Below, piece by piece: positions 18,206 to 25,346 of a stretch of 64,000 bases of DNA. The translations under genes were made by a program, and so were the position numbers. Source of the stretch: Nocardioides daedukensis (lineage in GTDB: Bacteria > Actinomycetota > Actinomycetes > Propionibacteriales > Nocardioidaceae); the NCBI RefSeq assembly GCF_013408415.1, contig NZ_JACCAA010000001.1, positions 2,976,001 to 3,040,000 of the forward strand, read 5' to 3'. The notes beneath the pieces were generated by a model that was not told the DNA's origin, did no database searches, and saw nothing but the letters and a program-made list of their open reading frames with translations. Each line of letters begins with the position of its first letter. Position 1 is the stretch's first letter.

Positions 18206-19639
18206 TCAGCGCACCGGCCGCAGCTTCTTCGAGTGCGACGGTCGCGCTGCCTCGAGCTCCTCGAGGAACCGGTTCGCCCACGACGCGACGTCGTTCTCCC
18301 GGACCTGCTTGCGCATCGCCTTCATCCGTCGGGTGATCTCCTTCGGCTCGGCACGCGCGGCCTCGACGATGGCGTCCTTCATCCCGTTGATGTCGTAGGG
18401 GTTGATCAGCCAGGCCTGGCGCAGTTCGTTGGCGGCACCGGCGAACTCGGAGAGCACCAGCGCGCCGTCGTTGTCATAGCGGCAGGCGACGTACTCCTTG
18501 GCGACCAGGTTCATCCCGTCGCGGAACGGCGTGACGACCATGATGTCGGCGGCGCGATAGAGAGCTGCCATCTCGTGGCGCGGGAACGAGGAGTGCATGT
18601 AGGCGATGGCCGGCGAGCCGAGTCGGCCGAGGTCGCCGTTGATCCGCCCGACCAGGCGGTCGATGTCGTCGCGCAGGATGCGATATTGCTCGACCCGCTC
18701 GCGGCTCGGCGTCGCCACCTGGACGAAGACGCTGTCCTTGACGCTGAAGTCCCCGTCCGCGACGAGCTCGGACCACGCCCTCAGCCGCGGATAGATGCCC
18801 TTGGTGTAGTCGAGTCGGTCGATACCCAGCAGGACGAGCTCCGGGTCGCCGAGCGCGGAGCGGATCTGCGCGGCCCGCTCGGTGACCGACTCGGAGCGGG
18901 CGAGCTCCTCGAAGCCGTCGGTGTCGATCGAGATCGGGAACGCCATCGCCTGCACGGTGCGGCCGTCAGGCAGGTAGACCATGTCGCGGTGGGTCTTGTG
19001 CCCGACCCGCTGGCGGACCAGGCGGACGAAGTTCTGGGCCGCGCCGGAGAGCTGGAAGCCGACCACGTCGGCGCCGAGCAGACCCTCGAGGATCTGGCGA
19101 CGCCACGGCATCTGGCCGAACAGCTCGGTGGGCGGGAACGGGATGTGCAGGAAGAAGCCGATCCGCAGGTCCGGGCGGAGCTCGCGGAGCATCTGCGGCA
19201 CCAGCTGCAGCTGGTAGTCGTGCACCCAGACCATCGCGTCCTTCGCGGCGATCTCGGCGGCCTTCTCGGCGAAGCGACGGTTGACCCGCACGTAGGCGTC
19301 CCACCACTCACGGTGGAACTCCGGCTTCGCGACCACGTCGTGGTAGAGCGGCCACAGTGTCGCGTTCGAAAATCCCTCGTAGAACTCCTCGATCTCCCCG
19401 GCGCTCAACGGCACCGGGACCAGCCAGAGGCCGTCGTCCACGAAGGGATCGGTCTCGTCGTCGGCCACCCCGGTCCAGCCGATCCACGCGCCGTCGTTGC
19501 TGCGCATCACCGGCTCGAGCGCGGAGACCAGACCGCCGGGGGAGCGGCGCCAGCGACGGCTGCCGTCGGACAGCGTGACCCTGTCGACGGGCAGGCGGTT
19601 GGCCACGATCACGAGGTCTGCGGAGCCTTGTGTGGTCAC
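18206..19639 (-). CDS. otsA: Trehalose-6-phosphate synthase
   Basis: 477 aa, GT20 family. It joins UDP- or GDP/ADP-glucose and glucose-6-phosphate into trehalose-6-phosphate. Marks: VIVANRLPV at the N-terminus, WVHDYQLQLVPQMLR, FFLHIPFPP, GIDRLDYTKG, and the sugar-nucleotide loop TPFRDGMNLVAKEYVAC. It starts at GTG 19639, seven bases after TAGGGT, so it probably has its own leaderless promoter. The matching phosphatase otsB lies 3 kb away on the same strand, with cAMP and small-protein genes in between. Confidence 0.94.
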   Translation of the reverse strand: MTTQGSADLVIVANRLPVDRVTLSDGSRRWRRSPGGLVSALEPVMRSNDGAWIGWTGVADDETDPFVDDGLWLVPVPLSAGEIEEFYEGFSNATLWPLYHDVVAKPEFHREWWDAYVRVNRRFAEKAAEIAAKDAMVWVHDYQLQLVPQMLRELRPDLRIGFFLHIPFPPTELFGQMPWRRQILEGLLGADVVGFQLSGAAQNFVRLVRQRVGHKTHRDMVYLPDGRTVQAMAFPISIDTDGFEELARSESVTERAAQIRSALGDPELVLLGIDRLDYTKGIYPRLRAWSELVADGDFSVKDSVFVQVATPSRERVEQYRILRDDIDRLVGRINGDLGRLGSPAIAYMHSSFPRHEMAALYRAADIMVVTPFRDGMNLVAKEYVACRYDNDGALVLSEFAGAANELRQAWLINPYDINGMKDAIVEAARAEPKEITRRMKAMRKQVRENDVASWANRFLEELEAARPSHSKKLRPVR

Positions 19640-19646
19640 GCGTTGA

Positions 19647-19652
19647 ACCCTA
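19647..19652 (-). promoter_or_regulatory. -10 hexamer TAGGGT for otsA (leaderless spacing)
   Basis: TAGGGT on the minus strand, then TCAACGC, then the GTG start of otsA. No Shine-Dalgarno sequence precedes the start. Confidence 0.55.
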
Positions 19653-19699
19653 AGCCATTCCCGGTGACCCGTTCGAGGGATGAAACTCAGGTACGCCGC

Positions 19700-20797
19700 T
19701 CACTCGTCGTCGGCGGGCTGCCGCTCGGCCTTGCGCTCGGTCTTGCGTGACGGCTTCTTCGGCGGCTTGAGGGCCCAGGCCTCCAGGCGGTTGTAGCCCC
19801 TGACGGAGCGGCTGGGGGCACGACGTACCCGGAACTCCTCGTCGTGGTCGCGCACCGCGTCGGCAAGGGAGCGATCGACCAGCACCCGTCCGGGGCGAGC
19901 GATCGAGGTGAGCCGGGCGGCGACGTTGACCACCTCGCCGAAGACGTCGCCGAGGCGACTCAGCACCCGGCCGTGGGCGAGCCCGATCCGTACCTGCGGG
20001 AAGTCCGTGCCGGCCTGGTGGGCGTCGGAGAGGATCATCGCGATCCGGGCTGCCGAGTGTGGGTCGTCGCAGACGAAGAGGACCTCGTCGCCGATCGTCT
20101 TGATGATCCGCCCACCGTTGTCGGAGATCACCGAGGTGACGGTCGACTCGAACCGCTCGACCAGCTCGGCGAGCTCGGCGGCGCTGAGGCTGCGGGTACG
20201 TCGGGTGTAGCCGACGACGTCCGCGAAGCCCACGGCCATCTCGGTGGACTCCTCGTTGGACGCGTTGAGCAGCAACCGGCCGGCGGCGCTGGCCAGGTGC
20301 CGGCGCCAGACATAGTTCTGCAGCTGCTCGATGTGCGGCATCGTGGCCGCGATGATGGCGTCGAGCTGCTCCATGTCGAGCACCCGGCCCGGGTCGACCA
20401 GGCGGCCGGCAACCTCGCCGATCTCCCACTCGGCCAAGCGAGCGAAGCTGCGGCCCATGCTGCGGGTCAGCGCGAACTCCAGCTCCGAGTCGACCAGGCC
20501 GCTCTCCACCAGGGTGCCCAGCACCTTCACCGCCTCGACATCGGCGTCGGTGAACATCACCTGCTCGTCGGAGGCTGGTGGTGAGAAGCCCAGGGAGAGC
20601 CACAGCTCGTGGGCTCGCTCATAGGTCACCCCGGCCCGCTCGATCACCTCGGGCCGAGTCAGATGAGGCGCCTGCCCGAGCAGGGTCGCCTCGAGCGCGC
20701 CGAAGACCTCGGGCTCGAGCGAGATCCGCGGGCGTGCGGAATCCTCGTCCTCGGTCTCGGCGTCGCTCATGTCTGGCCGATCATGCTGGGCCGCCAT
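19700..20797 (-). CDS. Class III adenylate cyclase with Rv1264-like regulatory domain
   Basis: 365 aa. The first about 180 residues are an alpha-helical regulatory domain like the autoinhibitory, pH-sensing module of mycobacterial Rv1264. The catalytic domain keeps all key residues: metal Asp193 (GFADVVGYT) and Asp237 (TIGDEV), adenine-selecting Lys233 and Asp284, and the transition-state pair Asn291/Arg295 (FGEVVNVAAR). It should make cAMP as a dimer in the cytoplasm. A basic tail ends the protein. The start is uncertain: ATG 20797 or ATG 20770; neither has a good ribosome site. A cyclic-nucleotide-binding protein gene is 23 bases upstream on the same strand. Confidence 0.9.
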   Translation of the reverse strand: MAAQHDRPDMSDAETEDEDSARPRISLEPEVFGALEATLLGQAPHLTRPEVIERAGVTYERAHELWLSLGFSPPASDEQVMFTDADVEAVKVLGTLVESGLVDSELEFALTRSMGRSFARLAEWEIGEVAGRLVDPGRVLDMEQLDAIIAATMPHIEQLQNYVWRRHLASAAGRLLLNASNEESTEMAVGFADVVGYTRRTRSLSAAELAELVERFESTVTSVISDNGGRIIKTIGDEVLFVCDDPHSAARIAMILSDAHQAGTDFPQVRIGLAHGRVLSRLGDVFGEVVNVAARLTSIARPGRVLVDRSLADAVRDHDEEFRVRRAPSRSVRGYNRLEAWALKPPKKPSRKTERKAERQPADDE

Positions 20798-20820
20798 ACC
20801 GGCCGTTCATGCCGGGTGGC

Positions 20821-21237
20821 TCATGCCGGGCCGGTGCTGCCCAAGCGCTCGTCGGCGGTCTTCTCCAGAGCGGTGCGGAAGGTCGGCACCTCGGCCAGGA
20901 GCTGCTGGACCGCCTCGCTGGTGAAGTGGAGCACCTTCAGCGGCGTCACGGACACGACGCTGGCGTTGCGCAGCTTGTTGGCCACGATGGCGGTCTCGCC
21001 CACGGTGTCGCCGGGGCCGAGCCGGGCGATCTCCTCGCCGCGACGCCGTACGACCACGTCGCCCTCGAGGATGATGTAGGCCTTGTCTGCCGGGGTCTTC
21101 TCCCAGATCAGGGACCAGTTGGCCGGCACGTTCACCGGGGTGCCGTTGTCCACGATGGCCGTGATCTCGGCATCGGACAAACCGGCAAAGCGATCGATGG
21201 CAGTGAGTTGTTGCCGCAGTCGGGCGTGCTCGTTCAC
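20821..21237 (-). CDS. Single-domain cyclic-nucleotide-binding protein
   Basis: 138 aa. After a short helix (ARLRQQLTAIDRFAGLSDAEI) it is a lone cNMP-binding beta-barrel, with the phosphate-binding cassette GDTVGETAIVANKLRNAS containing the expected Glu and Arg. There is no HTH, kinase or channel part. It probably senses the cAMP made by the adjacent cyclase and acts on a partner protein. GTG 21237 is chosen because GAGAGGAAC lies just upstream; the frame remains open another 180 bases upstream without coding character. Confidence 0.82.
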   Translation of the reverse strand: MNEHARLRQQLTAIDRFAGLSDAEITAIVDNGTPVNVPANWSLIWEKTPADKAYIILEGDVVVRRRGEEIARLGPGDTVGETAIVANKLRNASVVSVTPLKVLHFTSEAVQQLLAEVPTFRTALEKTADERLGSTGPA

Positions 21238-21489
21238 AAGATGTTCCTCTCGAGGCGGTGACGCAGGGCGCCTTACTCCCTCCCGCGATGATCTTCGCGG
21301 GGGTTGGCGCGTGTGTCCAGAACAGGCCTCATGCGTGTCGGCGGCTGCGGGTCGAGTCCCGGCGCCGTCCGCGGGGCGCGCGCATGGACTGGAGACTCGC
21401 CGAGGATCGAATGACATGCGTGTGATTCAGCGTCTACCATGGGGGCGAGTGCCCGACGGGGCATCCACAGCATGGGAGGGTCGACGCGC

Positions 21490-21783
21490 ATGGACGCCGC
21501 AGAATCGTTCAACCACGAAGAGGTCGAGGGCACCTCCCTCTCCGAGCGCGATGCCGAGATCCTCGAGTTCGAGCGCCAGTGGTGGAAATATGCCGGCGCC
21601 AAGGAACAGGCCGTGCGCGAGAAGTTCGACATGTCCTCGACCCGTTACTACCAGGTGCTCAACGCCCTGATCGACAGCCCCGAGGCCCTCGCCGCCGACC
21701 CGTTGCTGGTGCGCCGGCTGCGCCGGTTGCGTGCTGCCCGGCAGCGCCAGCGTTCTGCTCGTCGCCTCGGCTTCGAGGTCTGA
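21490..21783 (+). CDS. DUF3263 small helical protein
   Basis: 97 aa. The pattern LSERDAEILEFERQWWKYAGAKEQAVREKF, read in short pieces, is the DUF3263 hallmark, followed by SSTRYYQVLNALID and an Arg-rich tail, which together look like a small HTH. Function is unknown; the fold resembles a sigma-region or HTH DNA-binding unit. ATG 21490 follows GGGAGGG at a good distance. It is followed three bases later by a LytR_C gene, a conserved actinobacterial pairing, so the two form an operon. Confidence 0.82.
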   Translation: MDAAESFNHEEVEGTSLSERDAEILEFERQWWKYAGAKEQAVREKFDMSSTRYYQVLNALIDSPEALAADPLLVRRLRRLRAARQRQRSARRLGFEV

Positions 21784-21786
21784 GCC

Positions 21787-22308
21787 GTGTCCAGCCAGTC
21801 CGTGAAGCGCGCCAGGGATGAGCGAGGCGTCGCCTTCCCCTCGCCGCTGGTGATCCTGAGCATCGTCGCGGTGGCGATGGCCGGCATCGCCTTCGTGGCG
21901 ACCAACAACGACAGCCCCGACCGCGAGATGTCGACCGTCTCGCAGCCGGCCACGTCCGAGACCCCGAGTCCGACCGCGACGATCGCGCCGACCCCCAAGC
22001 CGAAGCCGAAGAAGAAGGCTGCGGTCGAGCGGGACAAGGTCTACGTCGAGATCTACAACAAGACCGCAGTCAAGGGTCTGGCCGGCAGCACCGCCACCAA
22101 GGCCACAGACGTGGGCTGGCAGGTCGTCGCCACGGACAACTGGGTCGGCGGCAACATCCCCTCCGCCACGGTCTACTACCCCTCGCGTCTCAAGGACGCC
22201 GCCAAGTTGCTGGCCAAGGACCTCGGCATCGAGCGCACTGTGCCCGCCGTCGACCCGATGCGTGGCGACCGGCTCACGGTGATCCTCACCGCCGACTACG
22301 GATCCTGA
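21787..22308 (+). CDS. Membrane-anchored LytR C-terminal (LytR_C) domain protein
   Basis: 173 aa beginning at GTG 21787. One membrane segment (about 20-39), then a Pro/Thr/Ser linker ending in a KPKPKKK stretch, then a LytR_C domain (VYVEIYNKTAVKGLAGSTATKATDVGW). LytR_C domains often accompany LytR-CpsA-Psr cell-wall ligases but the catalytic LCP domain is absent here. The protein is likely extracytoplasmic and may help cell-wall polymer handling. The gene ends six bases before the repeat array. Confidence 0.82.
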   Translation: MSSQSVKRARDERGVAFPSPLVILSIVAVAMAGIAFVATNNDSPDREMSTVSQPATSETPSPTATIAPTPKPKPKKKAAVERDKVYVEIYNKTAVKGLAGSTATKATDVGWQVVATDNWVGGNIPSATVYYPSRLKDAAKLLAKDLGIERTVPAVDPMRGDRLTVILTADYGS

Positions 22309-22313
22309 CCGCG

Positions 22314-22532
22314 AACCTGCAGTTGTTGTCGCGCGAACCGGCAGTTCTTGCGCGTCGAACTGGCAGTTGTTGTGGCGCGAGCCGGCGATTGTTGCGCGTC
22401 GAACTGGCAGTTGTTGATGGTTGAGCCTGCAGTTGTTGCGGTGGCATCGGACAAGAAGTGCAGGTTCAACGCGCCATAACTGCAGGTTGGACGCGCAACA
22501 AGTGCAGGTTGGACGCGCAACAAGTGCCTATT
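22314..22532. repeat. Ten-copy 22-bp-pitch inverted repeat array
   Basis: Six plus-oriented copies of a 15-base motif (type AACCTGCAGTTGTTG) begin at 22314, 22336, 22358, 22380, 22402 and 22424, exactly 22 bp apart. Four inverted copies (type CAACAAGTGCAGGTT) begin at 22452, 22474, 22496 and 22518, again exactly 22 bp apart. The array fills the gap between the convergent LytR_C and otsB genes. The opposed halves could fold into a long imperfect RNA stem or act as ordered protein sites. The same core recurs at 31661-31820. Confidence 0.9.
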
Positions 22533-22534
22533 GG

Positions 22535-23380
22535 TCAGAGGCGGGTGTCGGCGGCGTCGGCGGTGAGCTGACGCAGCAGGTCGAGTACGCCGTCCGGCCC
22601 GTCGACGGCGATGTCGGCCAGGTCGCGCAGCGCGCCCTGTTCTGACGAGGACGAGCAGACCAGCAGGGTCGGCATACCCGCGTCCCGGAGCTCTCCGACG
22701 GCGGCGAACGCCTCCACGTCGCCCAGGTCGTCACCGGCGAACAGGAAGCCACCGGCCTGCTGCTCGCGGGCGACCCTCCGAACCGCATCGCCCTTGTTCG
22801 TTCCCGGTGCGCGGACCTCGATCACGCTGCGCCCGGGCTCGACGGTGAGGTCGTTGGCGGCAGCCAGATCGGCCAGCGGCTTGCTGAGACGTTCGAATGC
22901 CGCCTCGGCATCGGGTAGGCGCCGGGTGTGGATGGCGACGGCCAGGCCCTTCTCCTCGACAAAGGCGTCGAAGGCGTCTGCGCGCCGCAGCGTCGAGGGG
23001 AGTGAGCGCAGGAAATTGCCCAGGCCGCGAGGCGGCCGCGGGGAGATGATCCGGCGCGAGGTGGAGGACCAGCGCTCGTTGCCGTACTGCCCGAAGACGT
23101 GCAGCTCCTTGCCGTGCTCACCGATCGCTTCGCCGACCGCGTCCAACCCGCCGAGGGCCAAGGCCTGGCGAGCCGGGCGTCCGGTGATGATCGCGATCGC
23201 CTTGACCACCTCGGCCAGAGCGACGAGGACCTCGGGCGCGTCGGCGTGGATGCGGGCTTGGGTCGGGTCCTCCACGATCGGGGAGAGGGTGCCGTCCATG
23301 TCGAGACCGATGACCGACTCGGCGAGTGCCCGCACCAGGGCGGCGTACCGGTTCTCGGCCTCGGCGGAGATGAACTCCAT
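22535..23380 (-). CDS. otsB: Trehalose-6-phosphate phosphatase
   Basis: 281 aa, HAD superfamily IIB. Motif I GLDMDGTLSP carries the nucleophile Asp and the acid/base Asp two residues on; motif II is IITGR; the cap contains EHGKELHVFG; motif III/IV is FLFAGDDLGDVEAF. It removes phosphate from the OtsA product to give trehalose. ATG 23380 starts the natural N-terminus MEFISAEAEN; no clear ribosome site is seen. It ends three bases from the 22-bp repeat array. OtsA lies downstream on the same strand, separated by four genes on both strands. Confidence 0.92.
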   Translation of the reverse strand: MEFISAEAENRYAALVRALAESVIGLDMDGTLSPIVEDPTQARIHADAPEVLVALAEVVKAIAIITGRPARQALALGGLDAVGEAIGEHGKELHVFGQYGNERWSSTSRRIISPRPPRGLGNFLRSLPSTLRRADAFDAFVEEKGLAVAIHTRRLPDAEAAFERLSKPLADLAAANDLTVEPGRSVIEVRAPGTNKGDAVRRVAREQQAGGFLFAGDDLGDVEAFAAVGELRDAGMPTLLVCSSSSEQGALRDLADIAVDGPDGVLDLLRQLTADAADTRL

Positions 23381-23492
23381 GACGGCAAGCCAACCACATC
23401 GCCTCCTGGTGCGCAGGTGCCCCAGATCGAGGTGTCCAGATCGCGGACGTGATGTGCACATCGTGAGACGCGCTGCGTAGTGTGGCGATCAG

Positions 23493-23628
23493 CTCATCGA
23501 GAGGGACTGAGGGAACGGCCCAGTGAAGTCCCGGCAACCGCCACGAGTCCCCTGATCCGCCCGTCGGACCAGTCGTGGAAACGGTGCTAATTCCGGCCCA
23601 CGGCGAGATACGACGCGGGGAAGATGAG
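23493..23628 (+). ncRNA. S-box (SAM-I) riboswitch in the thrC leader
   Basis: The fold matches the SAM-I aptamer. P1 is CTCATC (23493-23498) with GATGAG (23623-23628). P2 is GGGAC/GTCCC with an internal GGG/CCC and a kink-turn. Its AACGG loop can pseudoknot with the TTCCGG after the conserved GGTGCTAATTCC. P3 is the long CCACGA/TCGTGG hairpin, and P4 closes with CCC/GGG before the canonical GAAGATGAG end. GGAGG of the thrC ribosome site starts three bases after P1. The 3' strand of P1 can instead pair with CTCAT at the start codon (23637-23641), so ligand could open rather than close translation. Confidence 0.88.
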
Positions 23629-23639
23629 AAGGAGGACTC

Positions 23640-24908
23640 ATGAGCGCAGCAACCGTAGAGGCCAAGAAGACCCTGCGAGACGGCGCCTTCGGGCACGCCA
23701 CGGCACTCTCGTGCCGCGAGTGCGGCCACCAGATCGAGCTCGGTCCGCACTATGCGTGTCCGGAGTGCTTCGGCCCCCTGGAGATCGCCTACGACTTCCC
23801 CGAGGTCACGAAGGCGGAGATCGAGGCCGGGCCCCGCAACATCTGGCGCTACAAGGCGCTGCTCCCGGTGCCCAGCGACATCGAGCAGAGCCCCAACATG
23901 GAGCCCGGATTCACCCGGCTGCTGAAGGCCAACAACCTGGGCCGCGAGCTGGGCATCGACAACCTGTGGGTCAAGGACGACTCGACCAACCCGACCAACT
24001 CCTTCAAGGACCGCGTGGTCGCCTGCGCCCTGAGTGCCGCCCGCGAGCTCGACGCGAAGGTCTTCGCCTGCCCCTCCACCGGCAACCTGGCCAACGCCGT
24101 CGCCGCAGCCGGTGCCCGGGCCGGCATCAAGACCGTGGTCTTCATCCCGAGCAACCTCGAGCAGCCCAAGCAGGTCAACTCCGCGATCTACACCGAGAAC
24201 CTGATCGCGGTCGAGGGCAACTACGACGACGTGAACAAGCTCGCCTCCGAGATCGCCGGCGAGGAGGACGGATGGGCGTTCGTGAACGTCAACGTCCGCC
24301 CCTACTACGCCGAGGGATCCAAGACCCTGGGCTATGAGATCGCCGAGCAGCTCGGCTGGCGCCTGCCCGACCAGATCGTCATCCCGGTCGCCTCGGGTTC
24401 CCAGCTGACCAAGGTCGACAAGGCCTTCCAGGAGCTGATCAAGCTCGGCCTCGTCGAGGACAAGCCCTACCGCGTGTTCGGTGCCCAGGCTGAGGGCTGC
24501 TCGCCGGTCTCGGCGGCGTTCAAGGCCGGGGTCGACGCGATCCGCCCGGTCAAGCCCGACACCATCGCCAAGTCGCTCGCGATCGGCAACCCCGCCGACG
24601 GCATCTATGTGCTCGACGTCTGCAACCGCACCGGTGGTGCGGTCGAGGACGTCACCGACGACCAGGTCCGCGACGCGATCGTGCTGTTGGCCCGCACCGA
24701 GGGTGTCTTCACCGAGACCGCCGGCGGCACCACGGTCGGCGTGCTCAAGAAGCTCGTCGAGACGGGTCAGCTCGACACCTCGCTCGAGACTGTGGTGATC
24801 AACACCGGCCACGGACTCAAGACCCTCGACGCGATCTCTGACCGGGTCGGTGCCCGGGCCACGATCGCGCCGTCGTACGACGCCTTCGTCGCCGCCAAAA
24901 TCATCTGA
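23640..24908 (+). CDS. thrC: Threonine synthase (plant/archaeal-type with zinc ribbon)
   Basis: 422 aa, PLP fold type II. It converts O-phosphohomoserine to threonine. A zinc-ribbon-like N-terminus carries Cys25, Cys28, Cys40 and Cys43. The PLP lysine is Lys123 in NPTNSFKDRV, followed by PSTGNLANAVAAAGARAG and the VASGSQLTK glycine loop region. O-phosphohomoserine is also the methionine branch point in some organisms, which makes the SAM riboswitch in its leader meaningful. The start ATG 23640 has GGAGGAC upstream. cysO follows 21 bases later in the same transcript. Confidence 0.94.
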   Translation: MSAATVEAKKTLRDGAFGHATALSCRECGHQIELGPHYACPECFGPLEIAYDFPEVTKAEIEAGPRNIWRYKALLPVPSDIEQSPNMEPGFTRLLKANNLGRELGIDNLWVKDDSTNPTNSFKDRVVACALSAARELDAKVFACPSTGNLANAVAAAGARAGIKTVVFIPSNLEQPKQVNSAIYTENLIAVEGNYDDVNKLASEIAGEEDGWAFVNVNVRPYYAEGSKTLGYEIAEQLGWRLPDQIVIPVASGSQLTKVDKAFQELIKLGLVEDKPYRVFGAQAEGCSPVSAAFKAGVDAIRPVKPDTIAKSLAIGNPADGIYVLDVCNRTGGAVEDVTDDQVRDAIVLLARTEGVFTETAGGTTVGVLKKLVETGQLDTSLETVVINTGHGLKTLDAISDRVGARATIAPSYDAFVAAKII

Positions 24909-24929
24909 TCACCGCAGCAAAGGAATCCC

Positions 24930-25208
24930 ATGAGCGTCTCCGTCCGCATCCCCACGATCCTGCGCACCTACACCGGTGGTGAGTCCGAGGTGAGCGCCCA
25001 GGGCGAGACCCTGTCGGCGGTCCTCGACGACCTCGACGCCAACCACGCCGGCATCAAGGCGCGCATCCTCGACGACAACGGTGCGCTGCGTCGCTTCGTC
25101 AACGTCTACGTCGGCAACGAGGACGTCCGCTTCCTCGACAACCTCGACACCCCGACCCCGAACGGCGCGCAGGTGTCAGTGATTCCTGCCGTCGCCGGCG
25201 GTTGCTGA
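24930..25208 (+). CDS. cysO: CysO-type ubiquitin-like sulfur carrier (MoaD/ThiS family) ending in GGC
   Basis: 92 aa. The start VSVRIPTILRTYTGGESEVS, the middle LRRFVNVYVGNEDVRF and the end VIPAVAGG strongly match mycobacterial CysO, the thiocarboxylate carrier for CysM-dependent cysteine synthesis. Unlike a mature carrier ending in Gly-Gly, the gene encodes one more residue, Cys92, before the stop. A Mec+/JAMM-type protease would have to remove it. No cysM or mec gene is in the window. It is the second gene of the riboswitch-led thrC unit, AAAGGAAT precedes its ATG, and a strong terminator follows. Confidence 0.9.
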   Translation: MSVSVRIPTILRTYTGGESEVSAQGETLSAVLDDLDANHAGIKARILDDNGALRRFVNVYVGNEDVRFLDNLDTPTPNGAQVSVIPAVAGGC

Positions 25209-25220
25209 TCTCGACCTTCG

Positions 25221-25253
25221 AGCGCCGCTCACCCGGACCGGGTGGGCGGCGCT
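25221..25253. terminator. Terminator hairpin after cysO
   Basis: A 15-bp stem (25221-25235 with 25239-25253, core GCGCCGCTCACCCG) with one T-G wobble and a GAC loop, 12 bases after the cysO stop. It is followed by a moderately T-rich stretch (TTCGCATT). It ends the thrC-cysO transcript and separates it from the convergent AraC gene. Confidence 0.75.
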
Positions 25254-25346
25254 TCGCATTCCCGGGCGCTCCGGCGCTACGACTAGGCAGGTGCTCGCCG
25301 CGTTCGTCCCAGGTCCCGAGGGGCATGAGGACTGCAACCGCGCGAC

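Noticed and set aside
22314..22532. CRISPR array
   Set aside because: Repeat units are 22 bp with only 7-base variable parts, orientation flips halfway, and no cas genes are present.
22293..22540. Small open frames inside the repeat array
   Set aside because: They only read the repeat units in phase breaks and have no start signals or homology that I recognise.
23493..23628. SAM-IV class aptamer
   Set aside because: A P4 hairpin lies between GGTGCTAATTCC and the GATGAG closing strand and there is no extra helix outside P1, which fits SAM-I better.
23118..24812. Long minus-strand open frame across thrC and otsB
   Set aside because: It crosses the riboswitch and is the shadow of thrC; thrC is certain from its PLP and zinc-ribbon motifs.
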